A DNA stretch of 64,000 bases, taken from NCBI GenBank assembly GCA_021849295.1, contig JAJZTA010000013.1, forward strand, positions 1 through 64,000, given 5' to 3'. The notes below the pieces were generated by a model that searched no databases, had not been told where the DNA came from, and was given only the letters and a program-made list of their open reading frames with translations. Each line of letters opens with the position of its first letter. Position 1 is the stretch's first letter. Both the position numbers and the translations under genes were made by a program. Positions 52,899 to 62,343 of this stretch are shown here, piece by piece. The stretch comes from Pseudomonadota bacterium. GTDB taxonomy: Bacteria > Pseudomonadota > Alphaproteobacteria > Micavibrionales > UBA2020.

Positions 52899-54269
52899 AT
52901 GAGCGATATTTTGAAACTGATCGGTAATACGCCTTTGGTTGAAATCCGTAATTTCGACACCGGCCCCTGCAAACTGTTCGTCAAACTGGAATCCCAGAAC
53001 CCCGGCGGTTCGATCAAGGACCGCATGGCGCTCGCCATGATCGAGGCGGCGGAGAAGGAGGGGGCACTGAAACCAGGCGGCACGATCGTCGAGGCGACGG
53101 CGGGCAACACCGGCCTCGGTCTCGCGCTGATTGGTTCATTGAAAGGTTATAAGGTCGTTCTTGTCATTCCCGACAAGATGTCGCGGGAAAAAGTTTTGCA
53201 CTGCAAGGCGCTTGGCGCGGATGTGCGCATGGCGCGCTCCGATGTGACGAAAGAGCATCCGGAATATTACCAAAACATCGCCGCGCGCATCGCGGAAGAG
53301 ACGGGCGGGTTTTACATCAATCAGTTTTCCAATCCTGTGAATGCCGCAGCGCATGAAAAAACCACCGCACCCGAGATCTGGGAGCAGATGAACCACGACG
53401 TCGACGCTGTCGTCTGCGGCGTCGGCTCGGGCGGCACGCTGACCGGCATCGGGCGCTTCTTCAAGGAACATAGTCCCAAGACCGAGATGGTGCTGGCCGA
53501 TCCTGAAGGGTCCATTCTGGAGCCTTTGTTCAACCGTAACGAGAAGGTCGAGGCCGGATCGTGGGTGATCGAGGGCATCGGCGAAGACTTTGTGCCGTCG
53601 ATCATGGACATGTCGCTGGTCAGAAAAGCCTATAGCATTTCGGACGAAGACAGCCTCGCGGCTGCGCGCGAACTGCTGGTGAAAGAGGGCATTCTTGCCG
53701 GAACGTCGTCGGGAACGCTGTTCGCCGCCGCGCTGAAATACTGCCGCGCGCAGAAAACGCCCAAACGCGTCGTTTCGCTGATTTGCGACCGCGGCGACAA
53801 ATACCTTTCCAAGACCTTCAGCGATTTCTGGATGACGGAGCACGGCTTTAAAAAACGCAACCTGACCAACACGGTCGAGGACCTCGTCGTCCGCCGCCAT
53901 GATCAGGGTGACACGGTGATCGTCCGCCCGACGGATACGCTGCTGACGGCATACAAACGTATGCGCGTGGCGGACGTCTCGCAGTTGCCCGTCGTCGACG
54001 AGAGCGGAAAGCTCGCGGGTATTGTTGATGAATCCCTGCTGCTGAAGTATATGGAGCAGGTCGCGGCGCGTCAGGACGTTGCCGTTGGCAAGATCATGAA
54101 GCCCGCGCCGGCAAAACTCGCCTGCACGGCAAGCCTCGATGACGCGGCGGCGCTGCTGGAGGACAATCCCATGGTCGTCGTCATTGAAAACGACAAACTG
54201 ATCGGGCTTGTCACGCGTATCGACCTTCTCAACCATTTTGTCATGAAAGCACAAGGAAAAGCAGCATGA
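52899..54269 (+). CDS. Cystathionine beta-synthase with C-terminal CBS pair
   Basis: PLP-dependent beta-family enzyme of 456 residues. The Lys that binds PLP is in NPGGSIKDRMA; TAGNTGLGLALIG and GVGSGGTLTGIGR hold the phosphate loop. It lacks a haem N-terminus. Residues about 325-450 form two CBS domains (VVRRHDQGDTVIVRPTDTLL; MVVVIENDKLIGLVTRIDLL), typical of cystathionine beta-synthase rather than plain cysteine synthase. It overlaps the next gene by four bases. Together they would turn homocysteine from AhcY into cysteine. Confidence 0.9.
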   Translation: MSDILKLIGNTPLVEIRNFDTGPCKLFVKLESQNPGGSIKDRMALAMIEAAEKEGALKPGGTIVEATAGNTGLGLALIGSLKGYKVVLVIPDKMSREKVLHCKALGADVRMARSDVTKEHPEYYQNIAARIAEETGGFYINQFSNPVNAAAHEKTTAPEIWEQMNHDVDAVVCGVGSGGTLTGIGRFFKEHSPKTEMVLADPEGSILEPLFNRNEKVEAGSWVIEGIGEDFVPSIMDMSLVRKAYSISDEDSLAAARELLVKEGILAGTSSGTLFAAALKYCRAQKTPKRVVSLICDRGDKYLSKTFSDFWMTEHGFKKRNLTNTVEDLVVRRHDQGDTVIVRPTDTLLTAYKRMRVADVSQLPVVDESGKLAGIVDESLLLKYMEQVAARQDVAVGKIMKPAPAKLACTASLDDAAALLEDNPMVVVIENDKLIGLVTRIDLLNHFVMKAQGKAA

Positions 54270-55426
54270 GCAACTCCAAGATGAAATTTTCCACCCGTTG
54301 CATCCATGCGGGGCAGGAGCCTGACCCGACGACCGGCGCCGTCAACGTGCCGATTTACGCGACCTCGACCTATGCGCAGTCCGCGCCGGGCGAGCATAAG
54401 GGGTTCGTCTACGCTCGCGGCCACAACCCGACGCGCCACGCCCTCGAGCGCTGCGTTGCGGATCTGGAAGACGGCTCGGCGGGTTTTGCTTTCGGCTCAG
54501 GCCTTGCTGCCATGTGCGCGGTGCTGGATTTGCTGCCCGCGAATGCGCATATGATCGCTTCGGATGATCTTTACGGCGGAAGCTACCGTTTGTTCGAGCG
54601 CGTGCGCAAGCAGTCATCGGGATTGACGGTTTCCTACGTCGATATGACGAAACCGGAAAATCTCGAGAAGGCGCTCACGCCCGCAACGAAAATGCTGTGG
54701 ATGGAAAGCCCGAGCAATCCGTTGTTGAAACTTGTCGATTTGGAAATGGCAGTGGCGTTCGCGAAAAAACACAAGCTGCTTTCCGTCGCCGACAACACCT
54801 TCGCCACGCCGTGCAACCAGAAGCCGCTGAATTTCGGCGTGGACATCGTCGTCCATTCGATTACAAAATACATCGGCGGACACTCCGACATTATCGGCGG
54901 GGTTGTGGCTGTCAATGACAGCGAGCTGGCCGACCGTCTGAAGTTCATCCAGAATTCCACCGGCGGCATTCTGGGGCCGTTCGACAGCTTCCTCGCGCTG
55001 CGCGGCGTGAAAACGCTGGATGTGCGCATGGCGCGCCATATAAATAGCGCGATGAAAATCGCCCAATGGCTGGAAAAACACCCGAAGATCGAAAAAGTCT
55101 ATTACCCCGGCCTTGCCTCGCATCCGCAGCATGATCTGGCCAAAAAGCAGATGCAGGGCTTCGGCGGCATGGTCACCGCGATCATGAAGGGCGACCTTGA
55201 AGCCTCGCGCCGCATGCTTTCGGCGTGCAAAGTCTTCACGTTGGCTGAAAGTCTCGGCGGCGTCGAAAGCCTGATCGAGCATCCGGCAATCATGACGCAT
55301 GCTTCCATCCCGAAAGAGGAGCGCGAGAAGCTCGGTATCAGCGACGGGCTGATCCGCCTGTCCATCGGCATAGAGGATGTGGATGACCTGATCGCCGACT
55401 TAAACGCGGCGCTGGACAAAGCCTAA
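54266..55426 (+). CDS. Cystathionine gamma-synthase/gamma-lyase family PLP enzyme
   Basis: 386 residues of the Cys/Met-metabolism PLP family. It has TRCIHAGQEPDPTTGAVNVP, YARGHNPTRHALE, the FGSGLAAMCAVL segment and PLP Lys in VVHSITKYIGGHSD. Co-translation with cystathionine beta-synthase (ATGA overlap) favours cystathionine gamma-lyase activity, i.e. reverse transsulfuration, over gamma-synthase. The two cannot be told apart reliably by eye. Its stop overlaps that of the convergent membrane-protein gene by 4 nt. Confidence 0.92.
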   Translation: MSNSKMKFSTRCIHAGQEPDPTTGAVNVPIYATSTYAQSAPGEHKGFVYARGHNPTRHALERCVADLEDGSAGFAFGSGLAAMCAVLDLLPANAHMIASDDLYGGSYRLFERVRKQSSGLTVSYVDMTKPENLEKALTPATKMLWMESPSNPLLKLVDLEMAVAFAKKHKLLSVADNTFATPCNQKPLNFGVDIVVHSITKYIGGHSDIIGGVVAVNDSELADRLKFIQNSTGGILGPFDSFLALRGVKTLDVRMARHINSAMKIAQWLEKHPKIEKVYYPGLASHPQHDLAKKQMQGFGGMVTAIMKGDLEASRRMLSACKVFTLAESLGGVESLIEHPAIMTHASIPKEEREKLGISDGLIRLSIGIEDVDDLIADLNAALDKA

Positions 55427-56409
55427 GCGGCTGCGACATCTTTGCATGCAAAGAGCCCACGGAGCGCTATAAAATCCAGCGGAAATTCTGCAATCATATG
55501 CAACACGGAGAGCAGGAACAGGATTTCATAGCCTGTTTTATAATCATATGCGTAGATGCATATGGCGGTAATATAAATCGCAATAATCGGATAAAGGCGG
55601 CGGCGTTTAATGCGATGCCACTGCAATAGCTCTGTTTTTGAAAACCAGTTCAGATAGTGATATGTGTAAAAAAACGTGAGCAGGCCGTAAGCCAACGACC
55701 ATGCCCTATCATGGGTCATGCGGCTGCCGCCCAAGGCGGAGAGAAAGCGCGCTGTTCCGTCAAAAAAATGGTGGTTGGCGGCGAGGCCGGTTGTCCACGT
55801 CATATGCGCGGTGGGTGGGACAAAAACCAGCAGGAAAAAACAGAAAATCCATGTAATGACAGCCGCTTTTGCGGCGGGGCCGCGGTTCTTTCTTGCCCCC
55901 TGCATGAGGAAAATCAAAGTAAAAATCCCCACATGAATGATGGGGAGAAAAATCAATGCGGGCAGCACCAGAGCTGGCAGTTTGGCGAAAAACAAATACG
56001 TGACTGCCAAAGATAAAATCGGCAGGATGGCATATCTTTTCTGCATGCGGTGCGACAGAAAGAAGCAGGCCGTCAATAAGCTGCCGAAGGCACAGAGAGC
56101 ATATACGAGGGGCATAAACTTCATAAAAAGAAAGAGGCTAAGTCCTGCCACGGTCAGCCCCATATAGATAAACTTCGCTTTTTGATCGTGGATAAAATAG
56201 TCGCGATCATGCATCCAGTTCATTTGTGTGAGGTAATGCGCGGGCCCGAGAATCACGAACACTAAAAACAGCCCTGTATAAGGTGCAAAATACGCGAACG
56301 CCGCGGACAGCAAAACCAGAAAAGGCTGCGCCCATTCCTGTCGTTTCAAAAGTGTGGACGGGGGCATATATTCCCTATGAACAGGCTGGTAAAGTCCCTC
56401 GGAAGGCAT
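55423..56409 (-). CDS. Unknown polytopic membrane protein with conserved-looking His motifs
   Basis: 328 residues with about nine helices. Noted motifs are VILGPAHYLTQMNWMHDRDYF near residue 55, HVGIFTLIF, HMTWTTGLAANHHFFDG and FFYTYHYLNWFSKTELLQWH, each placing His at membrane borders. This pattern could bind metal, recalling but not matching Brp/Blh-type oxygenases or fatty-acid desaturase-like proteins. I do not recognise a family. The upstream beta-barrel-like gene ends exactly where this one starts, so they may be co-transcribed. Confidence 0.6.
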   Translation of the reverse strand: MPSEGLYQPVHREYMPPSTLLKRQEWAQPFLVLLSAAFAYFAPYTGLFLVFVILGPAHYLTQMNWMHDRDYFIHDQKAKFIYMGLTVAGLSLFLFMKFMPLVYALCAFGSLLTACFFLSHRMQKRYAILPILSLAVTYLFFAKLPALVLPALIFLPIIHVGIFTLIFLMQGARKNRGPAAKAAVITWIFCFFLLVFVPPTAHMTWTTGLAANHHFFDGTARFLSALGGSRMTHDRAWSLAYGLLTFFYTYHYLNWFSKTELLQWHRIKRRRLYPIIAIYITAICIYAYDYKTGYEILFLLSVLHMIAEFPLDFIALRGLFACKDVAAA

Positions 56410-57194
56410 TAGCCTACCGGTGGCAGTGTCACATGCGGAGCGCCGATTCCGCTGCTGCCTCCGGAAGCAAAGCCCGAGGCATTATCCGGCGGATCGTAGT
56501 TGCGGTCGCGTTCTTCGAGAGTGGCGCCATTGTCGCCAAAGGTATAACGAACCCCGAGCATCCCGTAGCCGTTGTGCGTGCTTGCGTAGCCGCCTGCGGC
56601 AAAAAGAGAGTAGGGTTCGCGACCGGGCTTCCATTCCGCTTCGCCGCCGCCGATGCGGATGTTGCTGAAGGCGTTCCCCGTGAGGGACAGCACAAGGTTG
56701 CGGTTGATGTAATAGCTGCCTTTGACGTCGGTATAATAGGTCGAATAGGTGCCTTTCCCCGTCCAGCTATCGCCGTGTTGCCAGCCGCCGCCGAGATAGA
56801 ACGACAGCTTGTCGTTGAAATATGACTCTCCTTCAAGACCGGCCCTGTAAACATTCTGTGCGCCGATGCGGCCCCACAGACTCGTCACGCCCACGAGACC
56901 CTTGGAATTTCTGCCGAAAACATGCGCGGCGACCGCGCCGCGGTTAATGCCCTGACCCCAGGCGTCGCTGCCGTCTAGCTGCGCACCGAGCTTGTCGGAT
57001 AAGGGCGCGTCGACTTTGCCGGAAAGAAGTAATTTGTTGTCTCCGGAAATATAGGCACCCGCCGTGCTCAAGGAAGCATTCGGTGCGGCGACCGCAGCCG
57101 CTTTTGCGAGATGTGCTCCCGCGGATAACGCCGTTACGGCGCATGTCGTCACAAACAATGAGGATATGAACAATTTTTTACGGATAACGAGCAT
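56409..57194 (-). CDS. Outer-membrane beta-barrel-like protein
   Basis: ATG 57194 follows GGAG at eight bases. A Sec signal peptide (to AHLAKA) is followed by about 230 residues of alternating short strands with Gly and aromatic residues: YRAGLEGESYFNDKLSFYLG, YYTDVKGSYYINRNLVLSL, LFAAGGYASTHNGYG, and a strand MLGVRYTFGDN. This resembles small eight- to ten-strand OmpA/OmpW-like barrels. The Pro/Gly-rich tail (GGSSGIGAPHVTLPPVG) follows the last strand, so the end is not the usual C-terminal Phe. Function unknown. Confidence 0.7.
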   Translation of the reverse strand: MLVIRKKLFISSLFVTTCAVTALSAGAHLAKAAAVAAPNASLSTAGAYISGDNKLLLSGKVDAPLSDKLGAQLDGSDAWGQGINRGAVAAHVFGRNSKGLVGVTSLWGRIGAQNVYRAGLEGESYFNDKLSFYLGGGWQHGDSWTGKGTYSTYYTDVKGSYYINRNLVLSLTGNAFSNIRIGGGEAEWKPGREPYSLFAAGGYASTHNGYGMLGVRYTFGDNGATLEERDRNYDPPDNASGFASGGSSGIGAPHVTLPPVG

Positions 57195-57460
57195 GCAGTT
57201 TTCTCCAGAACGAATGATAATTCCAGGCAAATTATAGATAAGACGGACAAAGTCAACCCGATTTGTGTTCCATGGAAAGCAGCAAGACGTCGTGGTTCTG
57301 CTTATCGGCACTGCAAGTAAATTTATTGACATAATTTTAATTTTGAATTCATTGAATCAGCTTGCCAGAGGTGTTAAAAAGAAGCCTATTTTTGGAAATC
57401 GTGGATTTGCATGTACACAAGGTTGCGCATAGAAAAATAAGTATAAAGGAAATCAAACAG

Positions 57461-59143
57461 ATGACGGCAGGACAATACGCATATGTGATGAAGGGTTTGA
57501 GCAAGACCTACCCGGGTGGAAAGAAAGTCCTTGATAATATATTCCTCAGCTTCTATCCCGGCGCGAAAATCGGCGTTCTTGGCCCCAACGGCGCGGGTAA
57601 ATCGACTCTGCTCAAGATTATGGCGGGCGTGGAAAAAGAGTTCAACGGTGAGGCTTGGGCGGGCGAAAACATCTCCGTCGGCTATTTGCCGCAGGAGCCG
57701 CAGCTCGACCCCAACAAGACCGTGCAGGAAAACGTCATGGAAGCCTTGGGCGATCTCAAGGCCATGCTTGACAAGTATAACGAGATTAGCAACAAGTTCT
57801 CCGAGGAAGGCGCGGATTTTGACGCGCTTCTGGCCGAGCAAGGCGAGTTGCAGACGAAAATAGAAGCGCAAGACGGCTGGAACATCGAGCGCACGATCGA
57901 AGTCGCGATGGACGCGCTGCGCTGCCCGCCGGGCGATATGGCGGTGACGAACCTTTCGGGTGGCGAGAAACGCCGCGTCGCGCTGTGCCGTCTGCTGCTT
58001 GAAAAGCCCGATTTGTTGCTGCTCGATGAACCGACCAACCATTTGGATGCTGAATCCGTCGCGTGGTTGCAACGCCACTTGCTGGAGTATAAAGGCACGA
58101 TCGTCATGATCACCCACGACCGCTACTTCCTCGATCATGTCACGGGCTGGATTTTGGAACTCGACCGCGGTTCGGGCATTCCGTACGAAGGCAACTATTC
58201 CGGCTACCTCGAAAAGAAAGCGAAACGTCTCGAGCAGGAAGGCCGCGAACAGGAAGCGCGCCAGAAAGTTCTTTCCCGCGAACTGGAATGGGTGCGGCAG
58301 TCTCCCAAGGCGCGTCAGGCAAAATCCAAGGCGCGTATCACCGCTTACGATGACTTACTGGCGGAAAGCAAAAAGTACGAAAAGACCCGCACGGCGCAGA
58401 TCGTCATTCCCGTGCCGCCGCGTCTGGGCGGAACCGTGGTCGAGGCCGAGGATATTTCCAAGGGCTTTGGCGAACGTCTGCTCTTTGAACACCTCAGCTT
58501 CAAACTGCCGCCAGGCGGCATCGTCGGTGTGATTGGCCCGAACGGCGCGGGTAAAACCACGCTCTTCCGCATGATTTCCGGCGAGGAAAAACCCGATAGC
58601 GGCACGCTCAAAGTCGGTGAAACCGTCAGCCTCGGCTACGTCAACCAGAGTCGCGACAGCCTTGACGGCAACAAGAACGTCTGGGAGGAAATTTCCGGCG
58701 GCAACGACATTTTGCACCTGGGCGAGCGCGACATCCAGTCCCGTGCCTATGTAGGTTCGTTCGGCTTCAAGGGCGGTGACCAGCAGAAAAAAGTCGGCGT
58801 CCTGTCCGGAGGGGAGCGCAACCGCGTACACCTTGCCAAGATGCTGAAAGAACCTGCCAACTTGTTGCTGCTTGACGAACCGACTAACGACCTCGACACT
58901 GAAACGCTGGCAGCGCTCGAAGACGCGCTTGAAAACTATGCCGGTTGCGCGGTGATCATCTCCCACGACCGCTGGTTCCTCGACCGTATCGCGACACACA
59001 TGCTGGCGTTCGAAGGCGACAGTCAGGTCGTGTGGTTCGAGGGTAACTACGAGGATTACGAGAAAGACCGCAAGAAGCGCCTCGGCATCGACGCCGATCA
59101 ACCGCACCGCATCAAATACAGGCCGCTGCGCAAAGCCGGGTGA
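57461..59143 (+). CDS. ettA: Energy-dependent translational throttle protein EttA (ABC-F)
   Basis: Cytosolic ABC-F ATPase that acts at the ribosomal E site. Two nucleotide-binding domains: [16 protein letters not shown] with [15 protein letters not shown] and [16 protein letters not shown]; then [16 protein letters not shown] with [15 protein letters not shown] and [12 protein letters not shown]. The interdomain arm with [17 protein letters not shown] is the P-site tRNA-interacting motif. ATG 57461 after AAAGGA is the start; the frame upstream is open but unlike the family. 560 residues, normal for EttA. Confidence 0.95.
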   Translation: MTAGQYAYVMKGLSKTYPGGKKVLDNIFLSFYPGAKIGVLGPNGAGKSTLLKIMAGVEKEFNGEAWAGENISVGYLPQEPQLDPNKTVQENVMEALGDLKAMLDKYNEISNKFSEEGADFDALLAEQGELQTKIEAQDGWNIERTIEVAMDALRCPPGDMAVTNLSGGEKRRVALCRLLLEKPDLLLLDEPTNHLDAESVAWLQRHLLEYKGTIVMITHDRYFLDHVTGWILELDRGSGIPYEGNYSGYLEKKAKRLEQEGREQEARQKVLSRELEWVRQSPKARQAKSKARITAYDDLLAESKKYEKTRTAQIVIPVPPRLGGTVVEAEDISKGFGERLLFEHLSFKLPPGGIVGVIGPNGAGKTTLFRMISGEEKPDSGTLKVGETVSLGYVNQSRDSLDGNKNVWEEISGGNDILHLGERDIQSRAYVGSFGFKGGDQQKKVGVLSGGERNRVHLAKMLKEPANLLLLDEPTNDLDTETLAALEDALENYAGCAVIISHDRWFLDRIATHMLAFEGDSQVVWFEGNYEDYEKDRKKRLGIDADQPHRIKYRPLRKAG

Positions 59144-59156
59144 GTTTCAAGCTTGA

Positions 59157-60383
59157 TTAGCGGCGTCCGTGGCGGCGCTGCTTTTTCTTTTGTTTCTTGT
59201 TCTTCTGCGGTTTTTGTTGCTGCCGCGGAGAGAAATTGTCGTTCGCCGTGATGATGTTGAATTTCTGGCTGAGTGTGTTGTCGATCCACTGTAGCGTTTT
59301 GCGCAAGTTCGCCGTTTCCTCGGCGGGCAGTTCGTCCAGCTTGTCGCGCAGGCTCGTGAATTTCTTGCCCTCGTAAAATTTCTTGAAGCCCCTGATCTCG
59401 TGGGGGTAGGCGGCGTTGTTGAAGGCGATTTTAAGGCTGTCGTCCATGCCTTTGAGAGCGGGCTTGACGTTGACTATCTGCGCGCCTTCCATGCGGATGA
59501 CTTCGTCTATAAGTCTGTTTAGGCGCGTTGTTTCGTTAAAGACGTCCTGTAGCGGGGTGCTTTTGATCTGACCTGAAGCGTTGTTCCTGCGCGATGGCGC
59601 GGAGAGCGGCGTTGCCTGCGGCTGGGAGACGTATCCTGCATGGGCGGCATCCGCGACGGGCACGATCATCAGAACCCACTGACTCGTGCCATAAGGTGTG
59701 TGCGCGGCGTCCTGAAGCCCGTTGAGCTTGTTCTTCATTTCGTGAACGTCGATCGGCATGAGGATCAGGTTGTTGAAATGGTTGGTGAGGTGCGTGGGCT
59801 TGCTGCCGGGCGGCATGAGCGGGTCGACTTCTTCGTCCAGAGAGGCCGTGCCGCCGCCGAAGCGCTCGATGATGTGGTCTATGTTGACGGCATACGGCCT
59901 GTTGTTGTCGTCGACGGGATTGTGGCCCTGCGCCATGCGCTTGATGCCTTTTTTACCGATGCCGAGAGCTTCGAGTTCCTCGGCATGGTTGTCGGCAAGA
60001 TAGGTCAGAAACTTCGCACGGACATATGAGGTGAATTGGGAATATACCTTATCGTTTTGCGGGCGCTTGATGAGCGTGTACAGCACCGGCACAAGGCGGA
60101 AGCCGTTCGGCACATTGGAAACGATTTTTTCGAATTGCGCCAGATCGTCTGCGGCGCGGACAGAGGAAATCTGGAAGGCGGTTGGCGGGTCGTTTTGTTT
60201 GCCCGGAGGCGCTATGTCCTGCGAATGCTGCTCGGATTTGAACAGTGCATCAGCGCGCGCGGTGAGTTTGGCGCGGATGCTGTCGATCATCTCTTCTGTG
60301 GTCGGGGGCGTGCCGCCCGCGCCGGGCTTTGTGGCGGCATTGGCTGTGATCTTTGTGATGGTGTCGGCCGAAACTTTTTTCAT
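59157..60383 (-). CDS. Unknown protein with an HNH-nuclease-like motif
   Basis: 408 residues. Around 160-220 the arrangement VNIDHIIERFGGG (Asp169-His170), FNNLILMPIDVHEMKNKL (Asn205, His214, Lys217) resembles a beta-beta-alpha-metal (HNH) nuclease core, with a 30-residue insert between the strands. The N-terminal part is Ala/Thr/Lys-rich and the C-terminus is a strongly basic tail (QKNKKQKKKQRRHGRR) suited to nucleic-acid binding. Flanking domains are unrecognised. It lies 26 nt after rnr on the same strand, suggesting co-transcription with an RNase gene. Confidence 0.5.
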   Translation of the reverse strand: MKKVSADTITKITANAATKPGAGGTPPTTEEMIDSIRAKLTARADALFKSEQHSQDIAPPGKQNDPPTAFQISSVRAADDLAQFEKIVSNVPNGFRLVPVLYTLIKRPQNDKVYSQFTSYVRAKFLTYLADNHAEELEALGIGKKGIKRMAQGHNPVDDNNRPYAVNIDHIIERFGGGTASLDEEVDPLMPPGSKPTHLTNHFNNLILMPIDVHEMKNKLNGLQDAAHTPYGTSQWVLMIVPVADAAHAGYVSQPQATPLSAPSRRNNASGQIKSTPLQDVFNETTRLNRLIDEVIRMEGAQIVNVKPALKGMDDSLKIAFNNAAYPHEIRGFKKFYEGKKFTSLRDKLDELPAEETANLRKTLQWIDNTLSQKFNIITANDNFSPRQQQKPQKNKKQKKKQRRHGRR

Positions 60384-60409
60384 GGTGATGTTATCTCCGG
60401 CCTTTTGTT

Positions 60410-62179
60410 TCAGCGCGGCTTAAACTGCGTTTTACGGCGCTTTTTCGGCTGCGGCGTTGCGGGCTCCTTATCATCGTTGGCGGGGGTCAGGACAATCGAC
60501 CCCGTCAGGCCGTCCGCTTCTTTCACAACAACGGACATTTCGTCGCCGCGCTGGAAGACCTTGCCGCTCTTCTGACCGGTCAGCGTTCTGTTCTGCTGGT
60601 CGAAGTTATAATGGTCTTTCGGCAGGAATTTGGCGGGCAGCATGCCTTCGCAGCCGAGGCCGTCGAGCCGGATAAACACGGCGCCGTTGATAACGCCGGT
60701 GATCTGTCCCTTGAAGGTGTGTCCGGTTTTCTTGGAGAGATAATCCGCTGCGTAGCGGTCGTCGGCGGCGCGTTCGATTTTTACGGAGCGCAGTTCCGTT
60801 TCGTTGATATGGTCGGCCATTTCGTCAAGGCGGGCCTTTTGCGCGGCATCAAGCGCGCCGGCGCCGAGATTGAAGGCTTCCGCGAGGCTGCGGTGGTTCA
60901 ACAGGTCCGCGTAGCGGCGAATGGGCGAGGTGAAGTGCGCGTAGCGCGGCAGGGCGAGGCCGAAGTGGCTGGGTTCGTGAGTATCGTATCTGGCCTTGGA
61001 TTGCGCGCGGGCGATGTTTTTAATGACTTCGACGGCTTCGTCAGGGGGCAGTTGGCGCGCTTTTTCGGTCACTTCCTTGAAATCCAACGCTTCCTTGATG
61101 CCGGTTTTCGGCAGGTCAATCCCGACGGCCTTCAGTTGTTCACGCAGAATTTCCAGTTTTTTGTCCGGCGGCGCTTCGTGGCTGCGGTGGACGCAGGGAG
61201 CCTTCGCTTCATCCAGCAACTGGTCGACTGCGGCATTGGCGAGAATCATGAATTCGGCGATGACCTGATGGCTTTCCGATTCGTCCGACTTGGCGACCGT
61301 AACGGTTTCGCCCTTGTCGTTCACCTGCGCTTTGTATTCCGGCAGGGCAAGATCAAGCGCGCCGCGGGTCTGGCTGGCTTTTTTGAGAATGTCATAGGCT
61401 TCGTAGAGGGGGGTGACGACGTTGTTCATCAGCGGGGCGGTGGTGGCGTCCGGATTGCCGTCTTTGGAGGCTTGCAATTGCGTGTAGGTCAGGCGGGCGG
61501 CGGATCGCATGAGGCCGCGGGTGACTTTCTTCTGGGTCAGATTGCCATCCTTGTCGATCCACAGGTGCGCAGCCATGACTGCGCGGTCGACATTCGGCTT
61601 CAGGGAGCAAAGGCCGTTGGAGAGGTCTTCCGGCAGCATCGGTACCGCACGATCGGGCAGGTAGGTCGAGTTGCCACGCTCATAAGCAACTTTATCGAGT
61701 TCGCTGTCGGGGCGGACATACCATGACACGTCGGCGATGGCGACGATCAGGTGCATGCCGCCGTCTTTGGTGTGTTCCGCGAAGATGGCATCGTCGAAGT
61801 CTCGGGAATCGGGGCCGTCGACAGTGACCAGAGGGATATTGCGCAGGTCTTCGCGATTCCCCAGATCCGGCACGGTCATGGTCTTGGCCGCATTTAAGGC
61901 AGCAGACGAGAATATCTCGCTAAGCCCATGTTCGTAAATGCTTATTGTGGTGAGGATGCCTGGGCTATTCTTTTGTCCGAGAACGCGGGTGACATCGGCC
62001 TTTAAACCGGGAAGGCGCTTCGCGACAACGATATCGCCTTCCTTGGCTTTCGATGGACCCAACGACCCTAGTGTATAAAGGTTTGATTTTTCTTTTTTAT
62101 TGCAGGGCTGAAGCCGTAGGCCGCCTCCCTCTTTGACGAGGATCCCGACGATAGTGTCTGAATGGACTGCACGAGCCAT
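60410..62179 (-). CDS. rnr: Ribonuclease R/II-family exoribonuclease, compact form
   Basis: 589 residues: an N-terminal cold-shock/OB-like part (about 1-95), the RNB catalytic domain (about 115-440; VDGPDSRDFDDAI with the metal Asp residues near 120-132, RRYADLLNHRSL) and a C-terminal S1 domain (GHTFKGQITGVINGAVFIRL) with a Lys/Arg-rich end. Typical RNase R has 700-800 residues with an N-terminal winged-helix region; that part is absent here. It degrades RNA 3' to 5'. The start fits the MARAVHSDTIVGILVKE sequence; no longer frame is available upstream. Confidence 0.88.
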   Translation of the reverse strand: MARAVHSDTIVGILVKEGGGLRLQPCNKKEKSNLYTLGSLGPSKAKEGDIVVAKRLPGLKADVTRVLGQKNSPGILTTISIYEHGLSEIFSSAALNAAKTMTVPDLGNREDLRNIPLVTVDGPDSRDFDDAIFAEHTKDGGMHLIVAIADVSWYVRPDSELDKVAYERGNSTYLPDRAVPMLPEDLSNGLCSLKPNVDRAVMAAHLWIDKDGNLTQKKVTRGLMRSAARLTYTQLQASKDGNPDATTAPLMNNVVTPLYEAYDILKKASQTRGALDLALPEYKAQVNDKGETVTVAKSDESESHQVIAEFMILANAAVDQLLDEAKAPCVHRSHEAPPDKKLEILREQLKAVGIDLPKTGIKEALDFKEVTEKARQLPPDEAVEVIKNIARAQSKARYDTHEPSHFGLALPRYAHFTSPIRRYADLLNHRSLAEAFNLGAGALDAAQKARLDEMADHINETELRSVKIERAADDRYAADYLSKKTGHTFKGQITGVINGAVFIRLDGLGCEGMLPAKFLPKDHYNFDQQNRTLTGQKSGKVFQRGDEMSVVVKEADGLTGSIVLTPANDDKEPATPQPKKRRKTQFKPR

Positions 62180-62343
62180 GGCACTTCCCTACTATGTAAT
62201 TTTTATAGCAAGAAAATAGACGGAAATTATAAATATGTCAACAAAATATTTTTTGTAATTATCGTATAATTATATTAACATAATATACATAAATTGTACA
62301 CTGCACGGATTATTCAACAAGTATCAATATGTCAGGGATAGCG

